Source: Betaproteobacteria bacterium (GTDB lineage: Bacteria; Pseudomonadota; Gammaproteobacteria; Burkholderiales; SG8-41). From it: a DNA stretch of 64,000 nt. Location of the stretch: the NCBI GenBank assembly GCA_021730905.1, contig JAKFYK010000036.1:1-64000 (forward strand). Reading direction: 5' to 3'. The position numbers were made by a program, and so were the translations under genes. Below, in pieces: positions 17,715-27,399 of the stretch. The notes beneath the pieces are model-generated. The model made no database searches, was not told the origin of the DNA, and saw only the letters and a list, made by a program, of their open reading frames with translations. Position 1 is the first letter of the stretch; each line of letters begins with the position of its first letter.

Positions 17715-18902
17715 ATGTTAACCATGACGGTCAATAACAACTTTCTCGAGTGGCCTTTCTTTGATGATACGCACCGGCGCTTCGCGGGCGAGTTCGAAGC
17801 GTGGGTGGAAACGCATCGCAAGACGCTGGAAGCCGGGGGCGTCGAAGAAGTGCACGCGGTGCGCGCGATCGCGCGCCTGCTGGGTGAAGGCGGCTGGCTG
17901 CGCTATCTGCTGCCGGCATCGCTGGGCGGTTCGCTCACTGGCGTGGAATCGCGCGTGGACGTGCGCAGCCTGTGCCTCGCGCGCGACGTGCTGGCGCGCT
18001 GTTCGGGGATCGCCGATTGCACGTTCGCGATGCAGGGATTGGGAGCGTTACCCATAGTCCTGTTCGGGACGGCGGCGCAGCAGAACGCTTACCTGCCGCG
18101 CATCGCCGACGGCTCATGCGTCAGCGGATTCTGCCTGTCGGAATCGGAGGTGGGCTCGGATGTGGCCTCGTTACAGACCAGCGCGCGGCGCGACGGCGAC
18201 GCCTACATTCTGAACGGCCGCAAGACGTGGATATCCAACGCCGGCGTAGCGGACGCCTATATCGTGTTCGCGCGCACGGGTGAAGCCCCCGGTGCGAAAG
18301 GCTTGTCGTCGTTCGTGGTCAATGCGGACACGCCGGGACTGTCCGTGCCCGAGGCGATCAAAGTCGTCGCACCGCATGTGATCGGCACAGTAGCGTTCGA
18401 CGAGTGCCGCGTGCCCGCGAACCAAATATTGGGCCGGCCGGGCGAGGGTTTCAAGGTGGCAATGGCGACACTCGATGTGATGCGTGCCAGTGTGGGCGCG
18501 GCAGCGCTGGGGTTCGCGCGGCGCGCGCTGGCCGAAGCGCGCGAGCACGTGCGTGCGCGGCAGGTATTCGGTCAGGCACTGGCGCAATTTCAGGCAACAC
18601 AAATGCGCGTCGCCGACATGGCACTGGACGTGGAGACCTCGGCGTTGCTGGTGTACCGCGCAGCCTGGACCAAAGACACGCTGCGCGATCGCGTCACGCT
18701 GGAAGCGTCGATGGCGAAGCTGCATGCGACCGAGGCCGCGCAGCGCGTGATCGACTCCGCCGTGCAGCTTTTCGGCGGCCTGGGTGTGACGGTCGGCAGC
18801 ACCGTCGAACGGCTGTATCGCGAGATTCGCCCGCTGCGGATTTACGAAGGCACCAGCGAGATTCAGAAACTCATCATTGGCTCGCACGTGCTGGGCAAGT
18901 AA
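17715..18902 (+). CDS. Acyl-CoA dehydrogenase, possibly cyclohexanecarboxyl-CoA dehydrogenase (AliB-like)
   Basis: A 395-residue FAD enzyme that introduces an alpha-beta double bond into an acyl-Co[21 protein letters not shown] is the flavin-binding segment, [10 protein letters not shown] follows it, and [10 protein letters not shown] near the C-terminus carries the catalytic Glu (about residue 378). With the ligase, crotonases and BadH-like SDR around it, cyclohexanecarboxyl-CoA or a similar ring acid is a reasonable substrate, but only by context. MTVNNN at 17724 is an alternative start. It is convergent with pap. Confidence 0.85.
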   Translation: MLTMTVNNNFLEWPFFDDTHRRFAGEFEAWVETHRKTLEAGGVEEVHAVRAIARLLGEGGWLRYLLPASLGGSLTGVESRVDVRSLCLARDVLARCSGIADCTFAMQGLGALPIVLFGTAAQQNAYLPRIADGSCVSGFCLSESEVGSDVASLQTSARRDGDAYILNGRKTWISNAGVADAYIVFARTGEAPGAKGLSSFVVNADTPGLSVPEAIKVVAPHVIGTVAFDECRVPANQILGRPGEGFKVAMATLDVMRASVGAAALGFARRALAEAREHVRARQVFGQALAQFQATQMRVADMALDVETSALLVYRAAWTKDTLRDRVTLEASMAKLHATEAAQRVIDSAVQLFGGLGVTVGSTVERLYREIRPLRIYEGTSEIQKLIIGSHVLGK

Positions 18903-18944
18903 CCACGCACGTTTCGCACGCTGCAAGCTGCGCGCCGCCGAACC

Positions 18945-20453
18945 CTATGGTTTGCCGTCCATGCGTTTGAGACCGCTCTCGATGGCGGCGACCATCGTCT
19001 TGAGCACCTTGATGCGCGCGTGATACTTGTTGTTGGCTTCGACCAGCGTCCACGGCGCCATGGCGGTGGAGGTGCGATCCACCATCTCGGACACGGCAAT
19101 TTCATAGGCGTCCCACTTCTTGCGGTTACGCCAGTCTTCCTCCGTAATCTTGAAGCGCTTGAAACTCACCAGTTCACGCGCCTTGAAGCGTTTGTACTGT
19201 TCCTGTTTGCTGATCGCGAGCCAGAATTTCACCAGCACCACGTTGTGATCAGCCAGTTGCTGCTCGAAATCGTTGATTTCGGAATAGGCGCGCATCCAGT
19301 CTGCCTCGGAGCAGAATTTTTCAACACGCTCGACCAGCACCCTGCCGTACCACGAACGATCGAAGATGGTGATGCGCCCGCGCCGGGGAATATGCCGCCA
19401 GAACCGCCACAGGTACGGCTGGGCGCGCTCTTCCTGGGTCGGCGCCGCAACCGAAACGTTATGATAAGAGCGCGCGTCGAGCGCGCCGGTCACTCTGCGA
19501 ATCGCGCCGCCTTTGCCGGCAGCGTCATTGCCCTCGAAAACGGTAACCACGGAAAGACGCTTATAACGCTTGTCGCGCGTCAGCAGATTGAGCCTGCCTT
19601 GCCATTTGTCGAGTTCGCGCGCATACGATTTGCGCGTCATGTCCCGGTCGAGTTTCAGTGCCCGCAGCACATTCAGCCGGTCCGCCGGCGGCAGCAGGGG
19701 TTGCACAGGGGGCATCGCCGTACGATTGGCTTTCTGCGCTTTTGGATGGAGGCGCGCGCGCATCGCGGTCAGCAGGTGCCGTCCGACGGTCAGAGCGCGG
19801 TAATGCGGATCCATGCCCGGCACCACAATCCACGGCGCCTCACCGGTTGAGGTCTCGCGCAGGAACGGTTCGCACACTTTCACGAACTTGTCGTAACGTT
19901 TGAAGTACTTCCACTCAAGATCGGTAACGCGCCAGGCCGTCTTCGGATCTTTTTCCAGCGCCTTCAGGCGTTTTTTCTGCTGATCCTTGGACAAATGAAA
20001 CCAGAACTTCACCAGCAGCACACCTTCTTCGATCAGCATCTTCTCCAACCGCTGAATCTCGCCGGTGTATTGTCCGAGTTCACGCCTGGAGATCGTTCCC
20101 TGCACGCGCAGGACAATGGGCTCGGTATGCCAGGCACCAAAAAAAATGCCGATGGAACCCTTGGGTGGCAGGGCGCGCCAATAACGCCACATCAGCGGGC
20201 GCTCGCGCTCTTCATCGGAAAGATCCGGGAATGCGTGGGTACGGATATGGCGAGGGTCCATCCACTCGTTGAGCAGATTGACGGTCTCGCCTTTACCAGC
20301 GCCTTCCACGCCCGCGATCAGGATCACCACCGGAAAAGTGCCGTTTTCCTTGATGTCATACTGAGCATGCAGCAGCTCCTCCCGCAATTTGCGTTCTTCG
20401 CGCTGAAAAGTCGCCTTGTCTATACGATGGTCAAGATTGGCCGAGTCAAACAT
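18945..20453 (-). CDS. pap: Polyphosphate:AMP phosphotransferase, two-domain PPK2 class II
   Basis: Transfers phosphate from polyphosphate to AMP, giving ADP. The 502-residue protein has two fused PPK2 domains: the first with Walker A GVEGAGKGETVN (about 48-59) and the second with FEGNDAAGKGGAIRR (about 308-322), each followed by a lid-type basic segment (RPLMWRYWRALP; QPYLWRFWRHIP). The double form is the AMP-phosphorylating class known from Acinetobacter and Pseudomonas. It overlaps sixA by eight bases and lies in the order ppk1-sixA-pap. With PPK1 and adenylate kinase it can regenerate ATP from polyphosphate. Confidence 0.92.
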   Translation of the reverse strand: MFDSANLDHRIDKATFQREERKLREELLHAQYDIKENGTFPVVILIAGVEGAGKGETVNLLNEWMDPRHIRTHAFPDLSDEERERPLMWRYWRALPPKGSIGIFFGAWHTEPIVLRVQGTISRRELGQYTGEIQRLEKMLIEEGVLLVKFWFHLSKDQQKKRLKALEKDPKTAWRVTDLEWKYFKRYDKFVKVCEPFLRETSTGEAPWIVVPGMDPHYRALTVGRHLLTAMRARLHPKAQKANRTAMPPVQPLLPPADRLNVLRALKLDRDMTRKSYARELDKWQGRLNLLTRDKRYKRLSVVTVFEGNDAAGKGGAIRRVTGALDARSYHNVSVAAPTQEERAQPYLWRFWRHIPRRGRITIFDRSWYGRVLVERVEKFCSEADWMRAYSEINDFEQQLADHNVVLVKFWLAISKQEQYKRFKARELVSFKRFKITEEDWRNRKKWDAYEIAVSEMVDRTSTAMAPWTLVEANNKYHARIKVLKTMVAAIESGLKRMDGKP

Positions 20454-20916
20454 TTCCGTCCTTTCGTAACAGATCCGGAGTCACGACTGCACGCAGAACG
20501 GTGCGTTGGCTAGCGCCACGCGGGCGCGCCGCGATCCACCACACCGCGCCTTTCTTCACGCTCAAATCGCCCTCCGCGCCCGTTAACAGCAGCGATGCTA
20601 CGTGACCCAGCGTCGGTTGATGACCGACGATCAGCGTTGTTCGTACGGCACGCGGCCAGTGCGCGGCTTTTAATATTTCCGCCGCATCGGCATCGGTACC
20701 TATGGCAGTAACGGTGGTGAACTTGCGGTGCAGAGCGCCCGCCGTCTGCTGGGTGCGCAGCGCGGGACTGACCAGGATCAGTGCGTCGTCCGGGAGCCGA
20801 TCGCCAAGCCATTTCGCCATACGTCTGGCGTCGCGCTCGCCCTTTTCGGTCAATGCCCGTTCGGCGTCTGGATAACCGTCAACCGCTTCGGCATGGCGCC
20901 ACAGTAGGAGGTCCAT
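20446..20916 (-). CDS. sixA: Phosphohistidine phosphatase SixA
   Basis: A 156-residue histidine-phosphatase-superfamily protein. LLWRHAEAVDG carries the catalytic RHA (His8), and LTEKGERDARRMAKWL, LVSPALRTQQTA and LIVGHQPTLGHVASLL complete the fold. E. coli SixA removes phosphate from histidine phosphotransfer domains. In betaproteobacteria it often sits among polyphosphate genes, as here between ppk1 and pap, which suggests a link to phosphate metabolism. The stop region overlaps the start of pap by eight bases, indicating translational coupling. Confidence 0.88.
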   Translation of the reverse strand: MDLLLWRHAEAVDGYPDAERALTEKGERDARRMAKWLGDRLPDDALILVSPALRTQQTAGALHRKFTTVTAIGTDADAAEILKAAHWPRAVRTTLIVGHQPTLGHVASLLLTGAEGDLSVKKGAVWWIAARPRGASQRTVLRAVVTPDLLRKDGNV

Positions 20917-20951
20917 GCGAATAGTCTAACGCAAATTCTTGCCGTTCCCGC

Positions 20952-23048
20952 TTAGTGAGTCCGTGGTTGCGCCAGCCGCTCAAGCAACACCTGTTGCGCG
21001 CCGCCGGCTTTGCCTTTCGCGGGGGACAGGCGATACTGGCCCTGTTCGTCCATGCACCAGGCCGGCGCGTTGTCATCGAGATAACACTGCAGCCCTTCGT
21101 CGATCACCCGCTTTTTAAGCGCTGCGTCGAGCACCGGAAAACAGATTTCAACGCGTCCGAAAAAATTTCGCCCCATCCAGTCCGCGCTCGACAGGTAGAC
21201 ATCTTCCGCACCGCTGTTGTGAAAATAAAATACGCGCGAGTGTTCGAGAAAACGCCCGATGACGGATCGAACGCGGATGTTCTCCGACGCGCCCGCCACG
21301 CCGGGCCGCAGCGCGCACACGCCGCGCACGATGAGGTCGATCTGCACGCCCGCTTTGGAGGCCGCGTACAGCGCGGCAATAACTTCAGGTTCCACCAGCG
21401 CGTTCATTTTGGCGATGATGCGTCCGCCGCGGCCGGCTTCGGCGTGCGCCGTTTCGTTCTGGATCGCGCGCAGGATCTGCCGGTGCAGCGTGAAGGGCGC
21501 CTGCCACACGTGCCTTAGCTTCGTCGCACGGCCCAAACCGGTCAACTGCATGAAGATGTCGTTCACGTCGGTGCTGATCTCCTCGTTGCAGGTGAATAGC
21601 CCCATGTCCGTGTACAGCTTCGCGGTGCGCGGGTGATAATTGCCGGTGGACAGATGCACATAACGGCGCAGCCGGCTCGCCTGCGGTTTTTCTCCATCTG
21701 TTTCGCGGCGCACCACCATCAGCATTTTGGCGTGTGTCTTGTGGCCGACCACGCCGTACACCACGTGCGCGCCGACATCCTCAAGACGTTGCGCCCAGTT
21801 GATATTGGCTTCCTCGTCAAAGCGCGCCATCAATTCCAGCACCACGGTGACTTCCTTGCCGCTGCGCGCGGCGGCGATCAGTATCTCCATCAGTTCCGAT
21901 TCCGCTCCGGTACGGTAAACCGTTTGCTTGATGGCGACGACCAGCGGATCGCGCGCCGCCTCCTGCAGAAACGTAATGACCGGTTGAAAGGATTGAAACG
22001 GGTGATACAGCAGGATGTCCCCCTTGCGTACGGCGTCGAACATGCTTTCGGCGTGCTCCACTTGCCCCGGCACGCCGGCCGTGAACACGGCGAATTTGAG
22101 GTCGGGCCTGTCCACGCTGTCGGGCACGCTCATCAGGCGCACCAGATTGACCGGGCCATCCACGCGGTAAATGTCCTCCGCGTCAAGCTTGAATTGGGCT
22201 TTCAGATAGTCGCTGATCTGCGGCGAGCAGTTCGCAGTGAGCTCGAGCCGCACTTCGTCGCCAAACTGGCGGTACGGCAATTCGCCGCGCAGCGCAGCGC
22301 GCAGATCCTTGACCTCCTCCTCGTCCACGAACAGGTCGCTGTTGCGGGTCAGGCGAAACTGGTAGCTGTCGACCACTTTCATGCCGGCGAACAAGTCCGA
22401 CACGTGCGCATTCATGATCGACGATAAAAAAACAAAGTCATACTCGGCACCGGCGATGTCGCGCGGCAGCCGTATCACGCGCGGCAGCACACGCGGCGCC
22501 TGCACGATGGCAATGCCGGAATTGCGGCCGAAAGCATCCTTGCCTTCCAGCTCGATCGCGAAGTTAAGACTCTTGTTGAGCACGCGCGGAAACGGGTGCG
22601 ACGGATCGAGTCCTATGGGCGTCAGCACCGGCATGACTTCGCGCACAAAATAGGCCTTGATCCACGCCGACTGCGCAGCGGTGAAATCCGCGCGCTGCAA
22701 AAATCGTATGCCTTCATGCGCGAGCGCGGGCGTAATGTCCTCGTTGAACAGCCGGTATTGCGATGCAACCAGATCGTGCGCCTCCTGAGCTACCCGCTGG
22801 TACACTTGCGTGGTGGGCATGCCGTCGGGGCCGTAAACGGAGATGCCGGCCTCGATTTCGGCATGCAGGCCGGCGACACGGATTTCAAAAAATTCGTCGA
22901 GATTGCTGCTGACGATGCATAGAAAGCGCAGCCGCTCCAGCAGCGGCGTGGCGGGATTCTCCGCCTGCGCCAACACGCGGCGATTGAACGCGAGTTGGCC
23001 GATTTCGCGGTTAAGAAACAGTTCCGGCGCCAGCCGCGCTTTGCTCAT
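20952..23048 (-). CDS. ppk1: Polyphosphate kinase 1
   Basis: Polymerises the gamma-phosphate of ATP into polyphosphate, reversibly. The 698-residue protein has the N domain with FLNREIGQLAFNRRVL, the head domain, and the two C domains with the autophosphorylated His in VVGHKTHAKMLMVVRRE and HLSTGNYHPRTAKLYTD. Length fits E. coli Ppk (688). It heads the ppk1-sixA-pap run on the minus strand, 54 bases after yggX. ppx is on the opposite strand 10 kb away. Confidence 0.95.
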   Translation of the reverse strand: MSKARLAPELFLNREIGQLAFNRRVLAQAENPATPLLERLRFLCIVSSNLDEFFEIRVAGLHAEIEAGISVYGPDGMPTTQVYQRVAQEAHDLVASQYRLFNEDITPALAHEGIRFLQRADFTAAQSAWIKAYFVREVMPVLTPIGLDPSHPFPRVLNKSLNFAIELEGKDAFGRNSGIAIVQAPRVLPRVIRLPRDIAGAEYDFVFLSSIMNAHVSDLFAGMKVVDSYQFRLTRNSDLFVDEEEVKDLRAALRGELPYRQFGDEVRLELTANCSPQISDYLKAQFKLDAEDIYRVDGPVNLVRLMSVPDSVDRPDLKFAVFTAGVPGQVEHAESMFDAVRKGDILLYHPFQSFQPVITFLQEAARDPLVVAIKQTVYRTGAESELMEILIAAARSGKEVTVVLELMARFDEEANINWAQRLEDVGAHVVYGVVGHKTHAKMLMVVRRETDGEKPQASRLRRYVHLSTGNYHPRTAKLYTDMGLFTCNEEISTDVNDIFMQLTGLGRATKLRHVWQAPFTLHRQILRAIQNETAHAEAGRGGRIIAKMNALVEPEVIAALYAASKAGVQIDLIVRGVCALRPGVAGASENIRVRSVIGRFLEHSRVFYFHNSGAEDVYLSSADWMGRNFFGRVEICFPVLDAALKKRVIDEGLQCYLDDNAPAWCMDEQGQYRLSPAKGKAGGAQQVLLERLAQPRTH

Positions 23049-23102
23049 GGGCGCACCGTGGGCTTGGTTACGTCAGTTACCTTGGGCGCTGCCCGGGCCG
23101 AC

Positions 23103-23378
23103 CTATTTTTTATCCGGCGGCACGTAACCCGCCGCGGCATCGGCGCCGCCGCCGAAGAAATGCTTGTCCATTTGCTGCGCAAGATAATCACGCGCTTTCT
23201 TGTCCGCGAGACTCAGACGATTCTCGTTGACCAGCATTTTTTGCTGCTCCAGCCATTGTTTCCACGCTTCTTTCGATACATTGTCGAAGATCCGTTTGCC
23301 CAGCTCGCCTGGATACGGTGGAAAATCCAGCCCCTCGGCGTCGCGTCCCAACTTGATGCACTTCACCATTCTTGGCAT
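23103..23378 (-). CDS. yggX: Oxidative damage protection / Fe(2+)-trafficking protein YggX
   Basis: A 91-residue protein that in enterobacteria protects iron-sulfur clusters and takes part in iron traffic. The ATG at 23378 gives [19 protein letters not shown], with the conserved Cys near residue 7; the longer frame would need [25 protein letters not shown] is the family core. A copy of the AT-rich 17-mer ends 15 bases before the start codon on the same strand. It lies between the GGDEF/EAL gene and ppk1. Confidence 0.92.
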   Translation of the reverse strand: MPRMVKCIKLGRDAEGLDFPPYPGELGKRIFDNVSKEAWKQWLEQQKMLVNENRLSLADKKARDYLAQQMDKHFFGGGADAAAGYVPPDKK

Positions 23379-23393
23379 ATCCAACCCTTTATC

Positions 23394-23410
23394 ATAAGTA
23401 TTTGTTTTTA
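23394..23410 (-). repeat. Dispersed AT-rich 17-mer, upstream of yggX (perfect copy)
   Basis: On the minus strand TAAAAACAAATACTTAT, identical to the consensus, preceded by AATAATTCTG. It lies between the GGDEF/EAL stop and the yggX start. Confidence 0.75.
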
Positions 23411-23471
23411 CAGAATTATTACAGAAGCTAACCCGTTGAATGGCAGGGACTTTTGCGTGAACTCGGACAGA

Positions 23472-25982
23472 CTACTTGTTAAACGGCAAGTCGAGCGTGC
23501 GGCGTGCACCGAGAGCAGTCTCGATCAACGGCGGATTGGATTGCGGCTTTTCAAGATGGTAGCCCTGCACATAGTCCACGCCAAACGTCGCGAGCATTTG
23601 CAACGTCTCTTCATCTTCCACGCACTCCGCGATGGTGGTTTTGTGCAGCCCGCGCGCAACCGACACCATGGCTTTGACAAACAACTGGTTGTCCGGTTCT
23701 TTCGGCAAATTGCGGATGAACAGTCCGTCGATCTTGATCGCATCGACGTGCAAATGCTTGAGATATGCAAACGACGAAAAGCCAGTGCCGAAATCGTCCA
23801 GACTCACGCCGCATCCGGTTTGCTGCAAGGCTTCGATGAAACGGCGCGCGTCATGCAGGTCGGAGACCGCCGAGGTCTCGGTCAGTTCCACGAGCAAGCG
23901 TTGCGCGGGCACGCCCCAGCGGCGCAATTCATCAGCGATGAATTGCGGCAGCGTCGGATCATCCAGCGACCGCCCCGATACATTCACCGCCAGTGCGGGA
24001 ATGGCGCTGACTTCGGACAGCATCTTGATCGAACGGCTCAGCACCCAGCGGTCGATGTCGATTATCTTGCCGGATTTCTCCGCCACCGGAATGAACTCGC
24101 CGGGCATGATGACTGCATCGGGGTTGTCCTTGTCGCGCATGCGCAGCAGCACCTCGAAGTGTCCGAGCGACCGGTCCCTGGTGGAGTAGATACCCTGGAA
24201 ATACAAATCCATCAGATCGTTTTCCAGCGCATACAGGATGCGGTCGTTCCACGATAATTGCATCACCATGCGCTGCGAATCGTCGAGGTCGGCGCGGTAG
24301 ATGCGCCAAGCATTCTTGCCGGCTTCCTTGGCCTGATACATCGCGGCATCCGCGCGCGCCACCAGATCTTCGGTATTGCGCGCATGATCCGGATACACCG
24401 CGATGCCACAACTGCAGGTGAGCCGCAGACTCTGCCCCTCGAACTGGAAGCGCACCTGCGCAATGGAACGCGTAATACGCTCGGCCAGTATCCGCAACAT
24501 CTCGTCCGAAATGTCGGGGACGAGGATCGCGAATTCGTCTCCGCCGAGCCGCGCGAAAATTTCATTGCGCCGCACCTGTCCGCCGACCTCGCTTGCCACG
24601 CGGATCAGCATGGCGTCGCCGGCACGGTGACCAAAGGTATCGTTGATGTACTTGAATTCGTCCAGATCAAAAAACAACAACGCCACCCGTGACGAACCCC
24701 GCTGCGCGTCGGCGACCATGCGCCCCATTTCCTCGTTGAAACGATGCCGGTTATAAAGGCCGGTCAGGGCATCGCGCTCCGCCAGATACACCAGCTGGTC
24801 GGCGTTGCGCCGCTCGGTGGTAACGTCCTCGAATATCCACATCCGCCCCACCGCCTTGCCGAAGGCGTCTTCTACCGCATGACTCTGTTGCGTCAGCAGG
24901 CGGCCGTCCGCCATCGGCAATTCGAATGCGAGCAGCAGCTCGCCGGGCAACGGCGGTTGCAGCAGATGGCGCGCGTGCTCCGCGGGCCGCGCCAGCGTGC
25001 AGCCGGAAGCCGCGAGCATTTCCACCGGATTGGCGCCGATGATGCGCGTGCCGGGAGGAATCATCCATATCTGTGAAAACGCGGGATTGCAGTACACCAC
25101 GTGGTCGTCCGTCGACACGAACAGTATTCCGATATCCATCGCGCCCAGCAGCGCCGACAACCGCGCGTGTTCGTCCTGCGCGCGATCGAGATACTGCTTC
25201 TGCACGATCTGCGCATCGCGAAGTTCGCTCACCGTCGCTTCCAGCCGCTGCTCTGCTTCCTTGCGCGTGGTGATGTCACGTATGCTGATGCGTATGCCCA
25301 GATTCTGGTTGTTTTTGCCGTAAATCGGGCGCCAGTCCGCCGCCGCCCAGAACGTCGTCCCGTCCTTGCGCCGCGCGCGGAATTCATAGTCGTGGCCCGT
25401 GTTGCCGAGTACTGCCAGGCGGATCTGCCGCACCGTGCGGGTCACATCGGGATCGCTGACAAAAGGCACCGGAAAATCCTGCGCGGCAAGGCATTCTTCG
25501 GGCGTGTAGCCAAACATGTCCTGCACCCTGGGGTTGATCCAGATCAGCTTGCCGCTGGAGTCCGCCCACAATTCGCAATCGTAACTGTAATCGGCGATCG
25601 CGGTGAATTTCGCTTCGCCCAGTGCCAGCGCCTCGATGCGATTGGAGAGCGCGCCCGCCATCGCGTTAAAGGCCGCGCCGACTTCGCTGATTTCGTCGTT
25701 ACTCTGCGTCGGCACCCGAACCGCGAAATCACCCGCCGCCAACTGCGCGCTGGCGTCAGCCAATCGCCGCAATCCGCGTGTAAGCCAGGCATAGAGCACT
25801 ATCGTCAGCACGATAGTCAGCGCAAGCGAGACCGCGCCGACAATCAAAATCTCGCGGATCAGTTTGTCCTGCCCGGTGTGAAGCAAATAGACTTCGACGA
25901 CCACCAGCAGCCCCAGCGCCAGACACGACACCACAACGCCGGCCAGCAGCAGCCGTGATCGTAATGACAGATTGAGTTGCAT
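23472..25982 (-). CDS. Membrane-bound PAS/GGDEF/EAL cyclic-di-GMP protein
   Basis: An 836-residue signalling protein. Order: two membrane helices (about 11-33 and 41-66), HAMP (about 67-120), PAS (about 125-245), a second PAS-like region (about 275-390), GGDEF (about 400-560) and EAL (about 575-830). The cyclase motif GGDEF is intact at 480-484. The inhibitory-site position reads RRNE rather than RxxD, so product inhibition may be weak. The phosphodiesterase part has EVL in place of EAL (610-612), with NVSGR, ELTET, DDFGTGFSS and KIDGLFI kept, so both activities are possible. The periplasmic part is very short; the signal is probably cytosolic or membrane-borne. Confidence 0.9.
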   Translation of the reverse strand: MQLNLSLRSRLLLAGVVVSCLALGLLVVVEVYLLHTGQDKLIREILIVGAVSLALTIVLTIVLYAWLTRGLRRLADASAQLAAGDFAVRVPTQSNDEISEVGAAFNAMAGALSNRIEALALGEAKFTAIADYSYDCELWADSSGKLIWINPRVQDMFGYTPEECLAAQDFPVPFVSDPDVTRTVRQIRLAVLGNTGHDYEFRARRKDGTTFWAAADWRPIYGKNNQNLGIRISIRDITTRKEAEQRLEATVSELRDAQIVQKQYLDRAQDEHARLSALLGAMDIGILFVSTDDHVVYCNPAFSQIWMIPPGTRIIGANPVEMLAASGCTLARPAEHARHLLQPPLPGELLLAFELPMADGRLLTQQSHAVEDAFGKAVGRMWIFEDVTTERRNADQLVYLAERDALTGLYNRHRFNEEMGRMVADAQRGSSRVALLFFDLDEFKYINDTFGHRAGDAMLIRVASEVGGQVRRNEIFARLGGDEFAILVPDISDEMLRILAERITRSIAQVRFQFEGQSLRLTCSCGIAVYPDHARNTEDLVARADAAMYQAKEAGKNAWRIYRADLDDSQRMVMQLSWNDRILYALENDLMDLYFQGIYSTRDRSLGHFEVLLRMRDKDNPDAVIMPGEFIPVAEKSGKIIDIDRWVLSRSIKMLSEVSAIPALAVNVSGRSLDDPTLPQFIADELRRWGVPAQRLLVELTETSAVSDLHDARRFIEALQQTGCGVSLDDFGTGFSSFAYLKHLHVDAIKIDGLFIRNLPKEPDNQLFVKAMVSVARGLHKTTIAECVEDEETLQMLATFGVDYVQGYHLEKPQSNPPLIETALGARRTLDLPFNK

Positions 25983-25993
25983 CGCGGCAGCCG

Positions 25994-27322
25994 TTACAGG
26001 CGTTTGGTCAACACGACGGAACGCCGTTGATAGTTGTACATATCGCGCTTTTGCGCCGGCAACTCGTCGACATTCACCTCGGCAAAACCATGCTCGACAA
26101 ACCAGTGCTCGGCGCGCGTGGTAAGCACGAACAATTTTTTGACGCGCTGGCGCCGCGCGCGCTGCTCCATCGCTTCCAGCAGGCGTTCGCCCGCGTCGCG
26201 GCCGCGAAATTCAGGATGCACCACCAGGCATGCGAGTTCCGCAGCGCGCTCTTCCGAAAACGGATACAGCGCGGCGCATCCGATAATCATGCCGTCGTGA
26301 TCGAGCACGGCAAAACGCCCGACTTCCATTTCCAGCAGGTCACGGCTGCGCTTGACCAGCGTGCCGTCTGCTTCCAGCGGCTCGATCAGCCGCAATATGC
26401 CGCCGATATCGGTGATTTTCGCGTCGCGCAGTTTCTCCACCGGATCAGGCGCGATCATCGTCCCCACGCCCTGATGCGTGAACAATTCCTGCAGCAGGGC
26501 GCCGTCGGCATGGCGTGATATCAGGTGGGCGCGCTTCACGCCCTGCTCGCACGCGCGCACCGCACACGGTAAATAAAATCGCGCGTCGCCATCCAGCGTG
26601 GAATCCTTGCGCGCCAGCAGCTTGCGCGCCTGTAGCGGTGTGAGTTCGCGCAGCAAGTGGCCGCGCGCGCTGGTTGCGCCGGATCGGTCCATCATGAATA
26701 TCAATTTTTCCGCGCCCAGCGCCACTGCCACCGCTTCCGCGACATTTTCCAGCGCCACATTGAAAATTTCCCCGGTAGCCGAATAACCGAGCGGCGACAG
26801 CAGCACCAGCTCGCCGAAGTTCAAACGGTCGCGCAGCGCCGCCACATCGATCTTGCGCACTTCGCCGGTGTGCTGCAAGTCAATCCCGTCGAGGATACCG
26901 ATCGGCTTGGCGGTGACGAAATTACCGCTGGAAACGCGTATATCAGCACCCGCCATCGGCGAGCCGGGCAGTCCCATCGACAGCATGGCTTCGATCTCCA
27001 CGCGCAGACGTCCGCTGGCTTCCTTGGCGCAAGCCAGCGTAATGTCGTCAGTGACGCGCAGCCCCTGCACATAGCGCGTGCGGTGGCCGAGTTGCTTGAG
27101 CTTGGCGTCGATCTGCGCGCGCGCGCCATGTACCACCACCAGCCGCACACCCAACGCCGCGAGCAGGTTCAGGTCATGGTTGAGCCCGACAAACCGGCCT
27201 TCCGATATCGCCTCGCCACCGAACGCAATAACGAAAGTGCGCCCGCGAAACGCATGGATGTACGGCGCGGCCGCGCGGAACCACTGGACGAATTTATCTG
27301 GGGACGCAAGCGCCATCCGCAT
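25994..27322 (-). CDS. argA: Amino-acid N-acetyltransferase (N-acetylglutamate synthase)
   Basis: Makes N-acetylglutamate from glutamate and acetyl-CoA, the first step of arginine synthesis. The 442-residue length and the layout fit ArgA: an amino-acid-kinase domain (about 15-280; FVIAFGGEAI, VVVHGARAQID) joined to a C-terminal GNAT domain (VVHPEFRGRDAGERLLEAME). Arginine feedback acts through the kinase-like domain in the family. The start could also be the second Met at 27316. It lies 11 bases upstream of the GGDEF/EAL gene, possibly co-transcribed. Confidence 0.94.
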   Translation of the reverse strand: MRMALASPDKFVQWFRAAAPYIHAFRGRTFVIAFGGEAISEGRFVGLNHDLNLLAALGVRLVVVHGARAQIDAKLKQLGHRTRYVQGLRVTDDITLACAKEASGRLRVEIEAMLSMGLPGSPMAGADIRVSSGNFVTAKPIGILDGIDLQHTGEVRKIDVAALRDRLNFGELVLLSPLGYSATGEIFNVALENVAEAVAVALGAEKLIFMMDRSGATSARGHLLRELTPLQARKLLARKDSTLDGDARFYLPCAVRACEQGVKRAHLISRHADGALLQELFTHQGVGTMIAPDPVEKLRDAKITDIGGILRLIEPLEADGTLVKRSRDLLEMEVGRFAVLDHDGMIIGCAALYPFSEERAAELACLVVHPEFRGRDAGERLLEAMEQRARRQRVKKLFVLTTRAEHWFVEHGFAEVNVDELPAQKRDMYNYQRRSVVLTKRL

Positions 27323-27349
27323 AAGGTTACCATCTGGCTACAAAGTGTT

Positions 27350-27366
27350 TAAAAACAATATATTAT
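27350..27366 (+). repeat. Weak copy of the dispersed AT-rich 17-mer, between rsmE and argA
   Basis: TAAAAACAATATATTAT, four mismatches to the consensus, all in the centre. It lies in the 77-bp gap between the rsmE stop and the argA start. Confidence 0.3.
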
Positions 27367-27399
27367 GACAGATTCAAGCACAAACCAAGCGAGTTTTGT

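Noticed and set aside
22436..22452. ATAAAAAAACAAAGTCATA inside ppk1 as another 17-mer copy
   Set aside because: It codes for a conserved-looking YDFVFLSS stretch and lacks the ACTTAT end; probably coincidence.
22995..24257. 420-codon open frame opposite ppk1, yggX and the GGDEF/EAL gene
   Set aside because: It crosses three real genes and an intergenic gap, which no single real gene would do.
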